From: Viscum album
Lineage: Eukaryota; Streptophyta; Magnoliopsida; Santalales; Viscaceae
Direction: 5' to 3'
DNA length: 64,000 nt
Assembly: GCA_963277665.1 (NCBI GenBank)
Contig: OY728128.1
Coordinates: 1,350,682,356 to 1,350,746,355, forward strand
Position 1 is the stretch's first letter. Each line of letters starts with the position of its first letter. A program made the translations under genes and the position numbers. The notes under the pieces were generated by a model that saw only the letters and a program-made list of their open reading frames with translations, searched no databases and had not been told where the DNA came from. This document shows, in pieces, positions 44,645 through 55,780 of the stretch.

Positions 44645-47227
44645 TGTTCCGCCTCTAAGGTGGCGTGTTTCTGGGCGGTGCAGAAATGGTTCGACGAGGA
44701 TCGTCACCCATCTTTTTTTCTATAGAGACGAGCTATCGTTGAGTTCACCATTCCTTTGTTTCGACCCGTTCAGCATCATTATCCTTTAAAGAAGGTTGAA
44801 TTAATCATGCATGAACTGTTAGTCCTAATGGGCAACTGCGTGGCAGTCAAGCACTCATGCAATCAGTCCTTCTCGGATATAACTTCCTCGGATGGTATCC
44901 AACGGGTTGATTCGTGGATCTAAGAATGCCCAACGGCCCTGGTATCCATGATTTATGGACCTACTTTCCAAAGGCAGGCGCTCGTTGGCTGACGATTTGG
45001 CCAGCGGCACTTAAGGACTCCATTGGTCGAGAGGATGGGAGGTCAGGCTCACCGCACCCTTCCGGGGGAGGATTGTTGCCTGTTCTGAGACTCTCTTATA
45101 GATTTAAGTCGTGTTCATATGTTCGTGAATCCTTGGTTCATTCCCGAAGAGTGTGTCCACGGGCTACCCTTTGTTCGCAGGATCGTCGTAAGCATGCATA
45201 TATTTGATGCTACAGAAGTGATACCGACTTGAGTCATATTATAAGGTGCTCTGGATTTTATCGTCATCCATAGGAACGGAAGGTGACTTGATATTGGGAT
45301 TGGGCCCACAAGGAGGGCTTCCTGCGTATCCTCAGGAGAGGAATCAGAACTCACGTAGTTCAGATTGTGTGGGGCTTACGCGTGGAAGTTTCCCATTTGA
45401 GAGGACATGATTGGGTGGACCCTTTATGGATGGACATCCTTTTTGAGCTTGGGCCTTCTCATAGGCGTCCTACGTATCCTGTTTATACCAAGAATCAGAG
45501 TTCTCATAGTTCAGATAGTGTGGATGTTGTAATCCTCACAAACCTCTAAGCTCACGTGAGTCATGCTCAGTATGAGAAACAAGAGGATGTGAAAGATTCA
45601 ACAATGCACATGTCTCCTCCCCTGTTGGTGGGGGAGGGAGAGCTCGCAGCGGAAGAGGTTGGGGCGACCGTGGGTGAGGGCGCGGTGCAATGAACCCTTC
45701 AATGTGGAATGACATTAAAGGTCACGCGGCCCTGCCCCGAAAGATTGGGGACTTACCTCAGTGGGAGGGCCCTGGAGCACGTTTTGGAGTTTCGCCCTCG
45801 TCAAAGGAGGGAGAAAACATAACCCCTTCGACTGGTCACTATTCCTCATTGAATGGAAAAACAAGTGATCACCCTTAATCCCTAGAACGGGGAGGTTCAC
45901 GTCGGCGTCCCAAGGTTGGACTCCAAGTTACTATGGGAATGTAGACCCACGAGCATTCCTGAAGCCCGCATTGTTGTGGGGAGAGCCTTCGTGACTCCGC
46001 TTACCATGGGTATGTAGACTCAATGAGGCGCGCTGATGCACCCAATGGTCTGATCATACGGGTATAGTGGCTTTGAAGGAGGCTTTGGTCTGATGTCGGA
46101 GGACCGGTTCACGGAGGGATCATGGAGGACTGGATGGTAGTGGAGGGGTGAGGTTAGAACCGGAAGAAACAATACCCAAAAATACCACATTCTGCGTACT
46201 AACTTTTTATGCGAGACGGGGGAGGCTCTGCATACCATAGTGGTATGCGGGCAGAGGGGTCGTCCGCGTACCGATCTGGCACATGGGCATGGGTATAGAC
46301 AACCGCATATAATAGTGGTACGTGGCCCATCACGATGCTTTGGGTTCCATCCGGGTACTGATGCAATACGCGGCGCTGGGTTCAGATCGCGTAGCGGTAT
46401 GCTACGCGGAGCACCATATTGAAGGAGGGTTTGGGGGATCATCGTTCGCGGGGAGTTCATCCGCGAGAAGCCTTTGGTTCGCGGTTCACCGGGTTCGTGG
46501 TTCTATTATTATTATTCAATTCCCTCATTTTATGGTTCACGGCCGGCTGTACCTGTGGAGGGAGTGGTTCGCGGTTCGGGCTTCGCCGATGAAACAAGAC
46601 GGAAGCCGGAGTGCAACCTCTGAGTATCCCTCAAGCTTTCTTCATCCATCCTTCTCTTTGTTCGTCTCCCTCTGTGTGTCCTTTTGTACTTCCATTGTGC
46701 TCCTTTTATAGAGCATCAGAGCAATCGTATCTATTGGGAACGTGGCACCATTTGCGGATGCCCATTGAAGTAATATCCTGACCCGTGGATGACTCGGTCA
46801 ACCGAGGTTTGCGGAGGCTTCGGTTCACGATAATGGTTCGCAGAACCCTGCTGGTTCGCTTCGTCAGCGAACTGATGAGTTCGCAGCACGATACGCGGAT
46901 GATCCTCACACGTATGAATCTGTCGGTGACTCGGTTCGCGGTCTGCCTTGCTCGTTGACCATCGCCTTGCGGGCCAGCGGTTCGCGGATCGTTCCGCGTA
47001 CCTGGTGGTTCGTGATCCAGCTGGTTCGCGTACCTCTCTCGGTGATGGTACGTTGACCACTTGAAATGCTTTGAAAACTTGAATTCCTTCAAGTTTCTTC
47101 TGAAGATTGAAACTCAATTTGAGTCTATTCATCTTGCTAGACTTGTAGGAGTGTTTGTTTCCTTCTGCAAAGCATTTGCAATTGTGGGGGTATTTTCTTC
47201 CCTTAGCGAAATTTTTAGGACCCTACA
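44645..47227 (-). repeat. 5' LTR of the Tat element (copy B)
   Basis: Minus strand: TGTAGGGTCC at 47227 to ...GGCGGAACA at 44645, four bases before the PBS. It aligns with copy A throughout but has kept far more CpG. TATA box at 46702-46710. Inverted repeats at 46230-46248 (GCATACCATAGTGGTATGC) and 46388-46408 (arms CGCGTAGC and GCTACGCG) lie 0.3-0.5 kb downstream of it, so they would be in the transcript. Many GGTTCGCGG words are scattered at 46440-47040. Confidence 0.85.
46702..46710 (-). promoter_or_regulatory. TATA box of the 5' LTR
   Basis: TATAAAAGG on the minus strand, at the same relative place as in the 3' LTR. It is the likely core promoter for the genomic RNA. Confidence 0.6.
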
Positions 47228-47745
47228 ACGGAAAACCAAAATAGAGAGCAAATGAGTGTTATACTCACCCGCGGCACTCCCTTGTGACAAACAACACTCT
47301 AATTCGGCCTCAAACGAGAAAGGTTTAGCATAGGGAAGTGAAGAACGAAGGGAGGGGGGAGATCATGCACCTGCAACTGGGGAGAATAATGAGAAATAAA
47401 TCTCATTTTATGACATCTAAACCAATTAAATTAAAAAAAATGTCAAACACTCACCAAAACGCGGTGGCCCTCACTGGAACACTAGTGGGCTACCGGGTTC
47501 CGGAGCACCCCTAGCGGACTTCCGCTAGCAGTAGCAGTTGCCACTGCTCAACTGGAACTACGGTGGACTCCCACCGGACTTCTGGTGGGAAATCTGTTAT
47601 TTTACTGATTTCCACCACCAACTGGTTTCCCCGATACACAAGATTAGACCTCCTTCAGCCCCTCCAACACCCAAAATAGACCAAAATACATGGGGTTTGA
47701 CCAAAATTAAATTGAATCCATACCTCGTGCATGTATAGGGTGTTA
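47228..47745 (-). repeat. start of a gypsy-type LTR, interrupted by the Tat element
   Basis: On the minus strand it begins TGTAACACCCTATACATGC at 47745, a typical gypsy LTR start. At 47505-47590 it has inverted repeats CTAGCGGACTTCCGCTAG (47511-47528, perfect) and CCACCGGACTTCTGGTGG (one mismatch). The rest of the LTR may lie left of 22879. The internal region of that element is not identified. Confidence 0.5.
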
Positions 47746-48059
47746 CACTACTCAACAACAGTTATGATCTCCCGCAATGGATCGAATGACTAATATTGCT
47801 TCATCAAATGAAAGTTCGTTCTTTTTGCAAGATGAGGTTGCAACATAGAACCTTGGATGAGTGTCCACCTCTATGGTTATGCATCCTTTTCTCTTATGGT
47901 TTTTATTCCTTATTTACATTGGTTTTCATTGAGAAACATTCTTTTATGTTTTCCCCTTTGTACTTACATGTTCTCTCCTTATACTTTCACTTTTCATGTT
48001 GTAAAATTTTCAGAGGAACATCATTAGATCGGTTTGTCTTCCCTGTTGGTGCACAAAGG
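47746..48059. other. no recognisable feature
   Basis: T-rich sequence with a broken plus-strand frame (47796-48116) that resembles nothing I know. Nothing else seen. Confidence 0.4.
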
Positions 48060-48330
48060 CTCCAAATAATGACTTTATCTCCCCTTAATGATCAAATACT
48101 TTTAAGTCAATCATAATATTAAGCAAATAGGTCCCAACTCGATTAATTATTCAATTTATCTTTAAATAACCAGTCGATGATTTTTAATTAATGACTCCAA
48201 ATAATGACTTTATCTCCCCTTAATGATCGAAATACACCAACACAATCATAATATTAACCAGATAGGTCCAACTTGATTAATTGTTCAATTTATCCTTGAA
48301 TAATCACTCAATAATTTTTAATTAATTTGA
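48060..48330. repeat. 135-bp tandem duplication
   Basis: The block starting CTCCAAATAATGACTTTATC at 48060 is repeated from 48195 with few changes, through GATTAATT and CTTGAATAATCA-like text. It lies downstream of the polygalacturonase gene. Confidence 0.75.
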
Positions 48331-48798
48331 GACCATTTTAGTGAAACAATTTAAATATTTTGATCCCAAAAACATAAAGCTGCTTTACCCTTATGTTTAT
48401 TAATGAGAAAGTATTTTATTTAAATTGAACCTTAAAATCAATACCTGCATGGAGGATAAAGGCTTTAAATCAATGCTTGCATTGAGGATAAAGGTTGTCC
48501 TCTCCCACCATCACTGAATTGGTTTGAAAGTTGCCCAACTCATGACAAACATTAAACCATGACCCAAGGACCATACATTACTCAATATCAAAGACCATAC
48601 AAATACAATCTCCATCTCCTTCCTTACAACAAGTAAATAACCCATGCTGAAGAAAGAACAAACTCAAATGACCAGCATTATTCAATCATCTAACTCTCTT
48701 TCTCTCACCCTCCTTCCAGTCTCTGTCTCAGTCTGTTCAAGCCCATGGTCTTCAATCTCTTGCTCATTCCATGGGCTTTTCTGTTATAGCAAGCCAGG
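48331..48798 (-). other. 3' flank and probable 3' UTR of the polygalacturonase gene
   Basis: Follows the stop codon of the minus-strand gene. The first 100 bp or so are CT-rich on the plus strand. An AATAAT on the minus strand near 48675 could serve for polyadenylation. A small internal duplication (GCATGGAGGATAAAGGCTTT and GCATTGAGGATAAAGGTTG, 48448 and 48480) is present. Confidence 0.4.
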
Positions 48799-51670
48799 TT
48801 AGAGCTCATCCCTTCCTGCAATCTCCATCTGCTTGAGGCACTCAGGGACAGGCTCCACAACTCCATAGAGGCGGCCAGTGGCGAAGTTGCAAACGGTTTC
48901 AGCAGGCCCATCCACCCTCTCCAATATCACGTTCTTCAGAACTATGTCAACGCATGGGGCGGTGCTGCTGCAATCGAACTTCATGGCCACTTTGCTACTG
49001 CTGGTGCCGAGGATGTTGTTGTACACAACTTTGCTTATTTGTAAAGATGTATCCTAGAGAGAGTCGAGGCACGAAGGGGTGTGAATGATACAATGATACT
49101 CCTAAGCTACTCGAGCACGACTTTAACAATACTTGAATTCAGCTAGATTTTTGTTGAACCATACATCGAGCTGGATTCAAGTATAAAAATAGCTTAATTG
49201 AGTAGTTGAAATTTTAACACATAAATTAATATTATAATAAATATTGGTTATTTAAAAAAAATGACATTATATGTAATTCTTGTTATACAATTCTATTTAT
49301 ATTTATTTATTTATTTTATTATTTTCAGAATTGACCTTTATCAAGCAAAATTTGAGTAGCTCAATCTAAAAATTGAGTCGAGTTCGAGCATGAAAATTAC
49401 TACTAAATTGAGTTTGAGTCTAAAATTATACTATATCGACTCGACTCATAACCCCCACAATGGGCATCACATCTCTTGAAATGAACCAGAAGGTGAAGAA
49501 TTTACCAACTTTGGACAAGGAGTCGGAGAATCACAATAGTTTTGGTCAATTATGATGGGATTTGTAACATTCTCCATCTTCACCCCCGAAAATACTATAC
49601 CTCTGACATAGCCATTTGCACTCTGCAATCATAGCACCAAAAGAACCATTTTAGGTAATGGCAATTTTCCCATATCAGCAGAGAAGGAGAACGCTTCTAG
49701 GTTTTATGCTTATGATCAAGAGCCATGCACTTAATAAGAATATGACAAAGATATGCTTCCTCATAAGTGCATCAAAACATGCCTCGATGCAACATTCATA
49801 CTGAACTATGAAACTTTGAAACAACTAAATGCATCTGTAACCTTGAATTCCTCAAAAGCAGTCTCATAGGTTCATTGCAAATGAATGTCACTTTTTGTTA
49901 GGGGTTTGAGGCTTACCGGCCAAGACTTAATCCTTAAACCATTTGTTGTGCCACTGATGACCGCCGTATCCAAGAAGACCTTGGTTACAATACCTGTCGA
50001 GCTGTTCTTCCCAAGGCTCCCGATGCTGAACTTGCAAAAATGCGCATGCAACACAATGACAAAAGGGAATGGACGAGGAAAAAATCTATTGGCTTTCTTT
50101 GAAATGCCTAACGCACCTGATCCCGTGTCCAGGCCCACATTTTATCTTCTTCATCTTAATAGCTGAGCTACCATTGACAATTGAGATACAATCATCCCCT
50201 GAAAGTGACAAGACAAGCCGATTTTAGTACGCTTTTTTTTAAAAGCCCAACTTGGGCTCATTTATAGCAACCCCAAAGGACAAGGGACGGATAAAACGAA
50301 TTTCGCTAAGAACCAACTGATAGAGTTGGGCTTGGGAGGGATTACTACAGAGGAGTTATAACCGGTTTCAATGATGGCGTCTTGCAGCAGCACATTAATT
50401 GATTTTGTGACATGAATCCCATCCGTGTTAGGACTGTCAGATGGAGAGTAGATTTGTACACCAGACACGCTGACAGAGTCGCACCGATCAATGACAAAAT
50501 GCATCTGCTGGCTGTTTTTAAAGGTGAGGCCTTTAACACTCACAGCGCTGCTTGAAATTATGCTAAATGCCTGCAGAAAACTCCACATTAAGATTTCACT
50601 CACAATGAAATAATAGGTTTCAGTACCACATATAATCAAGTCCTTACCGTCGGTGCTCCTCTGCAAGCCTGTACAGAAAAAAACAGGAGACAGAGATGCC
50701 ATCATTTACTGTTTGCTGTAATTAGTCCAATTAAGAACAATAACAAGAACAAAAACAAAAAGATTAAGAAAAAAGATAGTACTTTGGTCTTATCCCTTTT
50801 GCAAGATGATTGCCACCATTTTTCACCACTGCCATCAAGGATCCCTTTCCCCTGGATGCGAACTCCCTCCAGATCAGAAAAACTAAGCCAGATTCGCATG
50901 TCATTTGGATCCCAACTCTCAGGGTCATCGGGTGCTTTTATTATTCCATTAATCTGTGTTTCAACTAATCAGGGTTAATGGAAACCATGGCGATGTATGC
51001 TGGTGAAGCCTGTGTTTCGACTAATCTACATGGACGGAACAACATGCGGGTACAGTTCAGATTACCTGGATCACTAAATTTTTAGAACACGGCCCTCTAA
51101 ATCTGGTTGCCCGGACTAGATAGAGGCTGCTACAAGGAACCAAGAAAACTGCATTTTCAGTAGAGCACGCTGTGGTCCATGCAGAGCGGAATGCCTGAAA
51201 AAAATAAAGTTGCAGATGAATCAAAGTAAAATTAATTCCCCGGAAAAATGATTTCTTTCTGCAACCAAACTCCACAAATAAAGCCCAGAAACTAGTTTCA
51301 TGGAATCAACTAATGTGCAGATAGATTTAGAAAGCATGATAACAAAATTAAAAAATAAAGTTTAAATCCAATCAATGTATATCAGGTGTTGGGATTCAGG
51401 TCTGTTTAATTCGAATAATGCTTATTAAATGCAAGCAAGAAGATTCACCTGAGTATCATCAGCATCTCCGTTTCCGATTGCACCAAAGTCATCCACATTC
51501 ACACTAACCCTCTTGACATGTTCTGTTTCCCATGATGAAATGCCAAATTCCAAGTCATCTAGTTCCTTGAGTTCCCCGGGTGTGATGATGTTATCAGGAA
51601 GATGGTTTTCTACAGTTCCATGAACGATCATGAGAAAACAAAGGCAGGAAGCCAGAAATAATGTATTCAT
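48799..51670 (-). CDS. polygalacturonase (glycoside hydrolase family 28), nine exons, 437 aa
   Basis: This enzyme cleaves alpha-1,4-galacturonan in cell-wall pectin. Exons (minus strand): 51449-51670, 51066-51194, 50783-50953, 50648-50668, 50363-50570, 50117-50198, 49917-50025, 49506-49622, 48799-49053. All introns are GT-AG and phases agree, giving 1314 bp with no stop. A signal peptide (residues 1 to about 18) suggests secretion. The N-terminal VDDFGAIGNGDADDTQ is the usual GH28 start. All four catalytic blocks are present: NTDG (229-232), GDDC (251-254), GHGIS (274-278) and RIK (309-311). Length is normal for plant polygalacturonases. Oddities: a 21-nt microexon (ACRGAPT) and a C-terminal RDEL. 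The endo or exo subtype cannot be told from motifs alone. It is the only clearly intact host gene here. Confidence 0.92.
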
Positions 51671-51740
51671 GTTCTACCAAGACGTGTGGTGGTATACACG
51701 GCGGCTTTACTGGTGAAAAACAATTGAAGGCAATGGGTTT

Positions 51741-51749
51741 TAATATATA
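51741..51749 (-). promoter_or_regulatory. TATA box of the polygalacturonase gene
   Basis: TATATATTA on the minus strand lies 71-79 bp upstream of the ATG at 51670. This predicts a short 5' UTR of about 40 bp, normal for a plant gene. Confidence 0.5.
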
Positions 51750-51759
51750 TGTAAAAAAA

Positions 51760-52114
51760 CATCTGTAAAAATGGTGAATTATGAGGATGTGCATAACTTG
51801 TCTTGAAAGTAGATGTAGTTGCCACATTTTCTACATGGTCACACTTTAAGTCTAAGGGAGATTTTGTGGAATAATTTGCTTTACAACCAATGCACTCAAA
51901 ATAGCACAGTCAAAAGTGCCCTCTAAATGTTTTCCTAAGATTCTGAGCCCCTTTTCTCTCTCTCACCACCAACCTTCTGGTGATTTTTTAGAAGCAGTGA
52001 ACAAATTGGCACCAATGCGGCTTCTACAATCACTACCCATCAGGCAACCAATTGTGAACTAATTTTTATTAAATAAATCAGCATCATAGAGCAGGAATCG
52101 TGGCATGGGAATCG
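51760..52114. other. upstream region of the polygalacturonase gene
   Basis: Promoter-side DNA with no gene. A CT-rich stretch (51950-51965) is the only thing that stands out. Confidence 0.4.
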
Positions 52115-52803
52115 TCATAGACTGGACCACCATGATGTTCCGTAACCAAATTGGATCATAGAAGCAATGCAGGCGAAAATCAGAAAAGCGGCAGCCGGTG
52201 GATTGCATTTGAACAGCCGACCTCCTAACAAAAAAATAAGGAAAAGGACAGAGGAAACAGAAACACCGACTTCAACTGTAAGGAAGAGAGCACCCGGCTC
52301 GAAGTCAATTGGTTCAACTGGTAATGCCCCGCGAGTTGGCTCCACCATCTGACCAAATAGGTATATGCGTGCGAGTAAAAACGTGATGACCTAATCACCA
52401 CCAACCTTTCCGGATCCATCAACCAGTGAGAATCGAGAGGCGGCGAGCTTAACCTTCTTCCAGTCGCCTTCGATCTTTCTCTCCTGCTTCTTGACGTCTC
52501 CGCAAAGTCAAATGGCCTTGTCGGCGCCGTGGCGCCGCTTTCCGGCGAAGATCGCGCGCCGACTCGATCCGTATTCGAACCGAGAACACGGCGTCGTTTT
52601 CTCCGACACGTCGGATGCAAGCGAACACCTAGCACGGCGTCGTTTTGCAAATGCTTCAGGAACGAACAACCTTGACGGACGGACGACAGTGCACCCCCAC
52701 GACGACGCAGCTGAAAGACGGCCGAGATCAGTCCACGTCGCCTAACCGTTACCCCCTTAGCTAGCAAGACCACGGGCCCGTACATGCATCCCCTCGGTGC
52801 CAC
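52115..52803 (-). other. GC-rich patch with open frames, possible decayed gene start
   Basis: Base composition rises sharply at 52430-52810. Two overlapping minus-strand frames are open: 52803-52225 (Arg/Ser-rich) and 52348-52115, the latter with two hydrophobic stretches (SSVLFLIFLLGG, AAAFLIFACIASMI). Neither resembles a family I know. The word ACGGCGTCGTTTT occurs twice (52589, 52633), a type of word common near plant gene starts. It could be a CpG-rich promoter and first exon of a lost gene. Confidence 0.3.
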
Positions 52804-52849
52804 GTGTACCCCTCGGGGTTAATCGCCATTATTTAAACTAACCATAAAT

Positions 52850-53110
52850 ATTTAAAAAAAAAATCTAATCAGTCGTGATTTGAAAGAATATCAATGGATA
52901 AATATTTTATACTTCGAGTTAGATGTTTAAAAATCTGAATTACATTTTCAGAATGTACCATATCCATATCGAGAAAGGTACATTTTCAGAATATATGTAG
53001 AAGTAGATTACATTTTATAATAATGCAAATTATATTTTGAGAAAAATATATTTTCAGAATATGTTGAATTGTATTGCTTTTTCAGAATATGCATATTACT
53101 TTTTGAGAAT
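52850..53110. repeat. ACATTTTCAGAATATGCATATT-type degenerate repeats, left block
   Basis: The words ATTTTCAGAATATG, GCATATTAC and related forms recur every 25-40 bp. The same repeat continues at 54995-55780, so a later insertion (about 53165-54994) seems to split it. No gene. Confidence 0.6.
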
Positions 53111-53879
53111 ATGTAAACATTGATGCATATCAACGACATCAAACATTATCATTTATCATTTCTAGCTAAAATCAATGATAAATGGGATGTCTTTATCAGT
53201 GCTAAAAAACGATGATAAAAGCACATATTTGTCAGAGTTTTTTTTAGCGCCGGTAAATGTTACTTTTATCGTAGTTTTTTTTAACACTGATAAATGATAT
53301 ATTTTAGAGAGAAAAATATATCATTAAAAATCATATATTAATATATAAATATATTTATCTTGATTTAAATATCATATATTTTATTAAATAGGCATTTACA
53401 CTTAACGTATATGATATTTAGTGAAAATTTGCTTTTAAAATAATTAAGTATTAATATTAATTAATAATTTACTAATGATTATTGAGTAATAATCATTTAA
53501 TAACAATTGGATGGAATAAAAATTTAATAAATTAATGAACGATTTAAGATAAGTATAAAACACAACTTGAACTTCAAACGAACATAAACTTTGATTCGGG
53601 TGTACGTTTGGCCTCTACCACATATTAAATCAAAGTTTGCGAAATAATCTACGACATGATGACCTAGAGGACCTTGGTTAGCATTTTTCTAGGGTCAAAA
53701 AAGGCCTGAAATGCGGCCAAAATTGAGTTTTTGTCAGGGTATCTTAATTTTTGAACATTTGTTGGAATTTAAGCCACGTTCAAGAGAGTCTTCTTGTCTT
53801 TTTTTTTTCAGTGAAGACTAAATTTATTCTAAAGACTTGCATTCTTATGGATATTATAGTGTTTAAATTTTACCATTTT

Positions 53880-54590
53880 TTATAATGTAGTGTTGTTTAT
53901 AATTAATTATATAAATACTTGCATATATTTACATACATAATAAATCAACTGTACAGATAAATATTTAAACATGTTTACATAAAAATATATTTTAAAATAT
54001 ATAAGCCATATGGAAATAAATATTTATTATACATTTTATTTAAAATAAAGCATTATTCATTTCAATCACCTTATAAAAAATACATTAATATATATATACA
54101 GACACACATATGCAAGTAATGTTTATATATAAATATGTGTGTGTCAATAAACAAATATATATTTATTTTTATATTCTAATATATGTAAATATTTGTACAT
54201 GTATGTGTGAAATATAAATGTGTACGTGTGTGTAAATATGTGCATCTATGTGTGTGCCAATATTGTGTAGATACATCATATATAAATGTATTTTTATAAA
54301 TATATCATTATTGTTAAATATAGTACATATAAACATATTTATAATAAATATTTATAAGTACATTATAAAAAAATTATATCTAAATATACAATTATATGTA
54401 AATATGTATAAATATATATATTTAAATATATAGACTTGTAAATATATATGTACATATGTATAAAATTTATATCTAAATATACAATATATAAACACATTTT
54501 TAAAATGCATTTAAAAATAATTATACAGATGTATATGATTATATGAATAAATATATAAATAAAAATGAATTATATATTATATAAATCTTG
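53880..54590. repeat. AT-rich low-complexity DNA
   Basis: Strings of TATATAAATATATTTA-like sequence without structure beyond composition. The open frame at 54248-54433 is a composition artefact. Confidence 0.7.
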
Positions 54591-54770
54591 ATGGTGCAGT
54601 GATAAGTGTGTTAGGACTTGAAGGTAGAGAGGTCACAGGTTCGATTCCAGGTGCGAGCAAGGCCGAAAGGCGTCACTAATAAAGGGGGTGGGCTCGAGCA
54701 AAGCGCGCTGAACGCGCGGGGGGCACATAGCACTGATAGTGGGGCAAAGCGGTGATAAAAGTGTTTGGTT
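54590..54770 (+). mobile_element. tRNA-derived SINE
   Basis: The head has an A-box-like GGTGCAGTGATAAGTGTG (54593-54610) and a perfect B box GGTTCGATTCC (54639-54649), about 30 bp apart, as in plant SINEs. The GC-rich body runs to about 54765, in sharp contrast to its AT-rich surroundings. It does not fold as a functional tRNA. The minus-strand ORF here is a by-product. Confidence 0.55.
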
Positions 54771-54994
54771 GAACAAAAAGAAGTTAAAAATATTTGTAGA
54801 ATTTTATGAGCACTAACAAAAACACTGATAAAGATCACACATTTTAAAGGCATTTAGCATGTCAATGCTTTTTTTAACGCAAACAAATATGATAAAGATC
54901 ACATATTTCAAGGGCATTTAGTATGTCAGTGCTTTTTTAACGCAAACAAAGCTGATTTCCAGCGATTTTAAAAGAGAAATCTATTTTAGTGAAT

Positions 54995-55780
54995 TCTGAA
55001 TATGCATATTCATAATATGAAAACTGCATTTTCGGAATACGTAAGAGTGGTTTGAGGTGAATCCTCATTAAAATCTCGCATAAGATTTTTCTATCGAAAA
55101 AAATCAAATTATTGGATTAATACATGATACTCGATTCTATATAAAAAAGTACGCATATTTCATTATGTATATTCAGTATCATATATATCCAATTTGCATG
55201 TATAATTAAATTCATATTCCATACTTAGAATTGGATATTTCATAATATAAATTATATTTTCAGAATATACATATAACATATTGAGAAAATGACATTTTCA
55301 GAATATGTAGAAGTAAATTACATTTTCAGAATATGCATATTGCATTTTTTTGAAAATGAAAATTACATTTTCCGAAATGAAAATTACATTTTTTAAAAAC
55401 ACAAATTACATATTAAGAAAATTACATTTCCAAAATATGCTGAATTATATTAGCTTTTCAGAATACGCATATGACATTTTCTAAATATGCATATTACTTT
55501 AAGGTAGCAGTGACACGAGTTCAAAGTGAGCTTTGGTATTTAATGCTTATACATTCTCAGAATATGCATATTACATTTTCATGATATGCAAACCATGTTT
55601 TTAGTGTATATATATTATTGTGAAATTTACATTTTCAAAATATGTAAGAGTAAAATATATTTTCAAAGTATGCAAATTACATTTTAAGAATATTCAAATT
55701 ACATTTTCAGGACACGTAGAATTAAATTTCATTTGCAAAATATGCATATGACCTTTTCTAAATATGCATATATAGTACAT
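54995..55780. repeat. ACATTTTCAGAATATGCATATT-type degenerate repeats, right block
   Basis: Over 20 degenerate copies of ATTACATTTTCAGAATATGC words at irregular spacing of 25-45 bp. It continues the left block at 52850-53110. No coding capacity. Confidence 0.65.

Larger units (their letters stand above)
22879..47227 (-). mobile_element. giant Ty3/gypsy Tat/Ogre-type retrotransposon, about 24.3 kb, with two antisense ORFs
   Basis: Read on the minus strand: 5' LTR (47227-44645), PBS for tRNA-Trp, 4.3 kb leader, gag, protease, RT, RNase H, a second RNase H, integrase, repeat-rich 3' region, antisense PMD ORF, PPT, 3' LTR (25475-22879). Dual RNase H, the long leader and the extra antisense ORF between pol and the 3' LTR are hallmarks of the Tat lineage (Ogre, Retand, Grande). 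All frames are broken and the LTRs have diverged, so it is old. No target duplication is evident (flanks TCTCA and ACGGA). Confidence 0.85.
53165..54994. mobile_element. CACTA-like DNA transposon remnant, non-autonomous
   Basis: The right end reads CTATTTTAGTG, the inverse of a CACTAAAATAG terminus. The left end near 53160 (CTAGCTAAAATC) is a weaker match. Subterminal words of the CACTA kind are seen on both sides: TTTATCAGTGCTAAAAAACG, AGCGCCGGTAAATG and AACACTGATAAATG (53185-53310), and ACACTGATAAAGATCACA with CAGTGCTTTTTTAACGC (54820-54950). The interior is AT-rich with no transposase and contains a SINE-like insert. The ends are approximate. Confidence 0.45.

Noticed and set aside
54590..54665. 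tRNA gene
   Set aside because: Good A- and B-box words but no matching acceptor or anticodon stems, and a GC-rich non-tRNA body follows. A SINE head explains it better.
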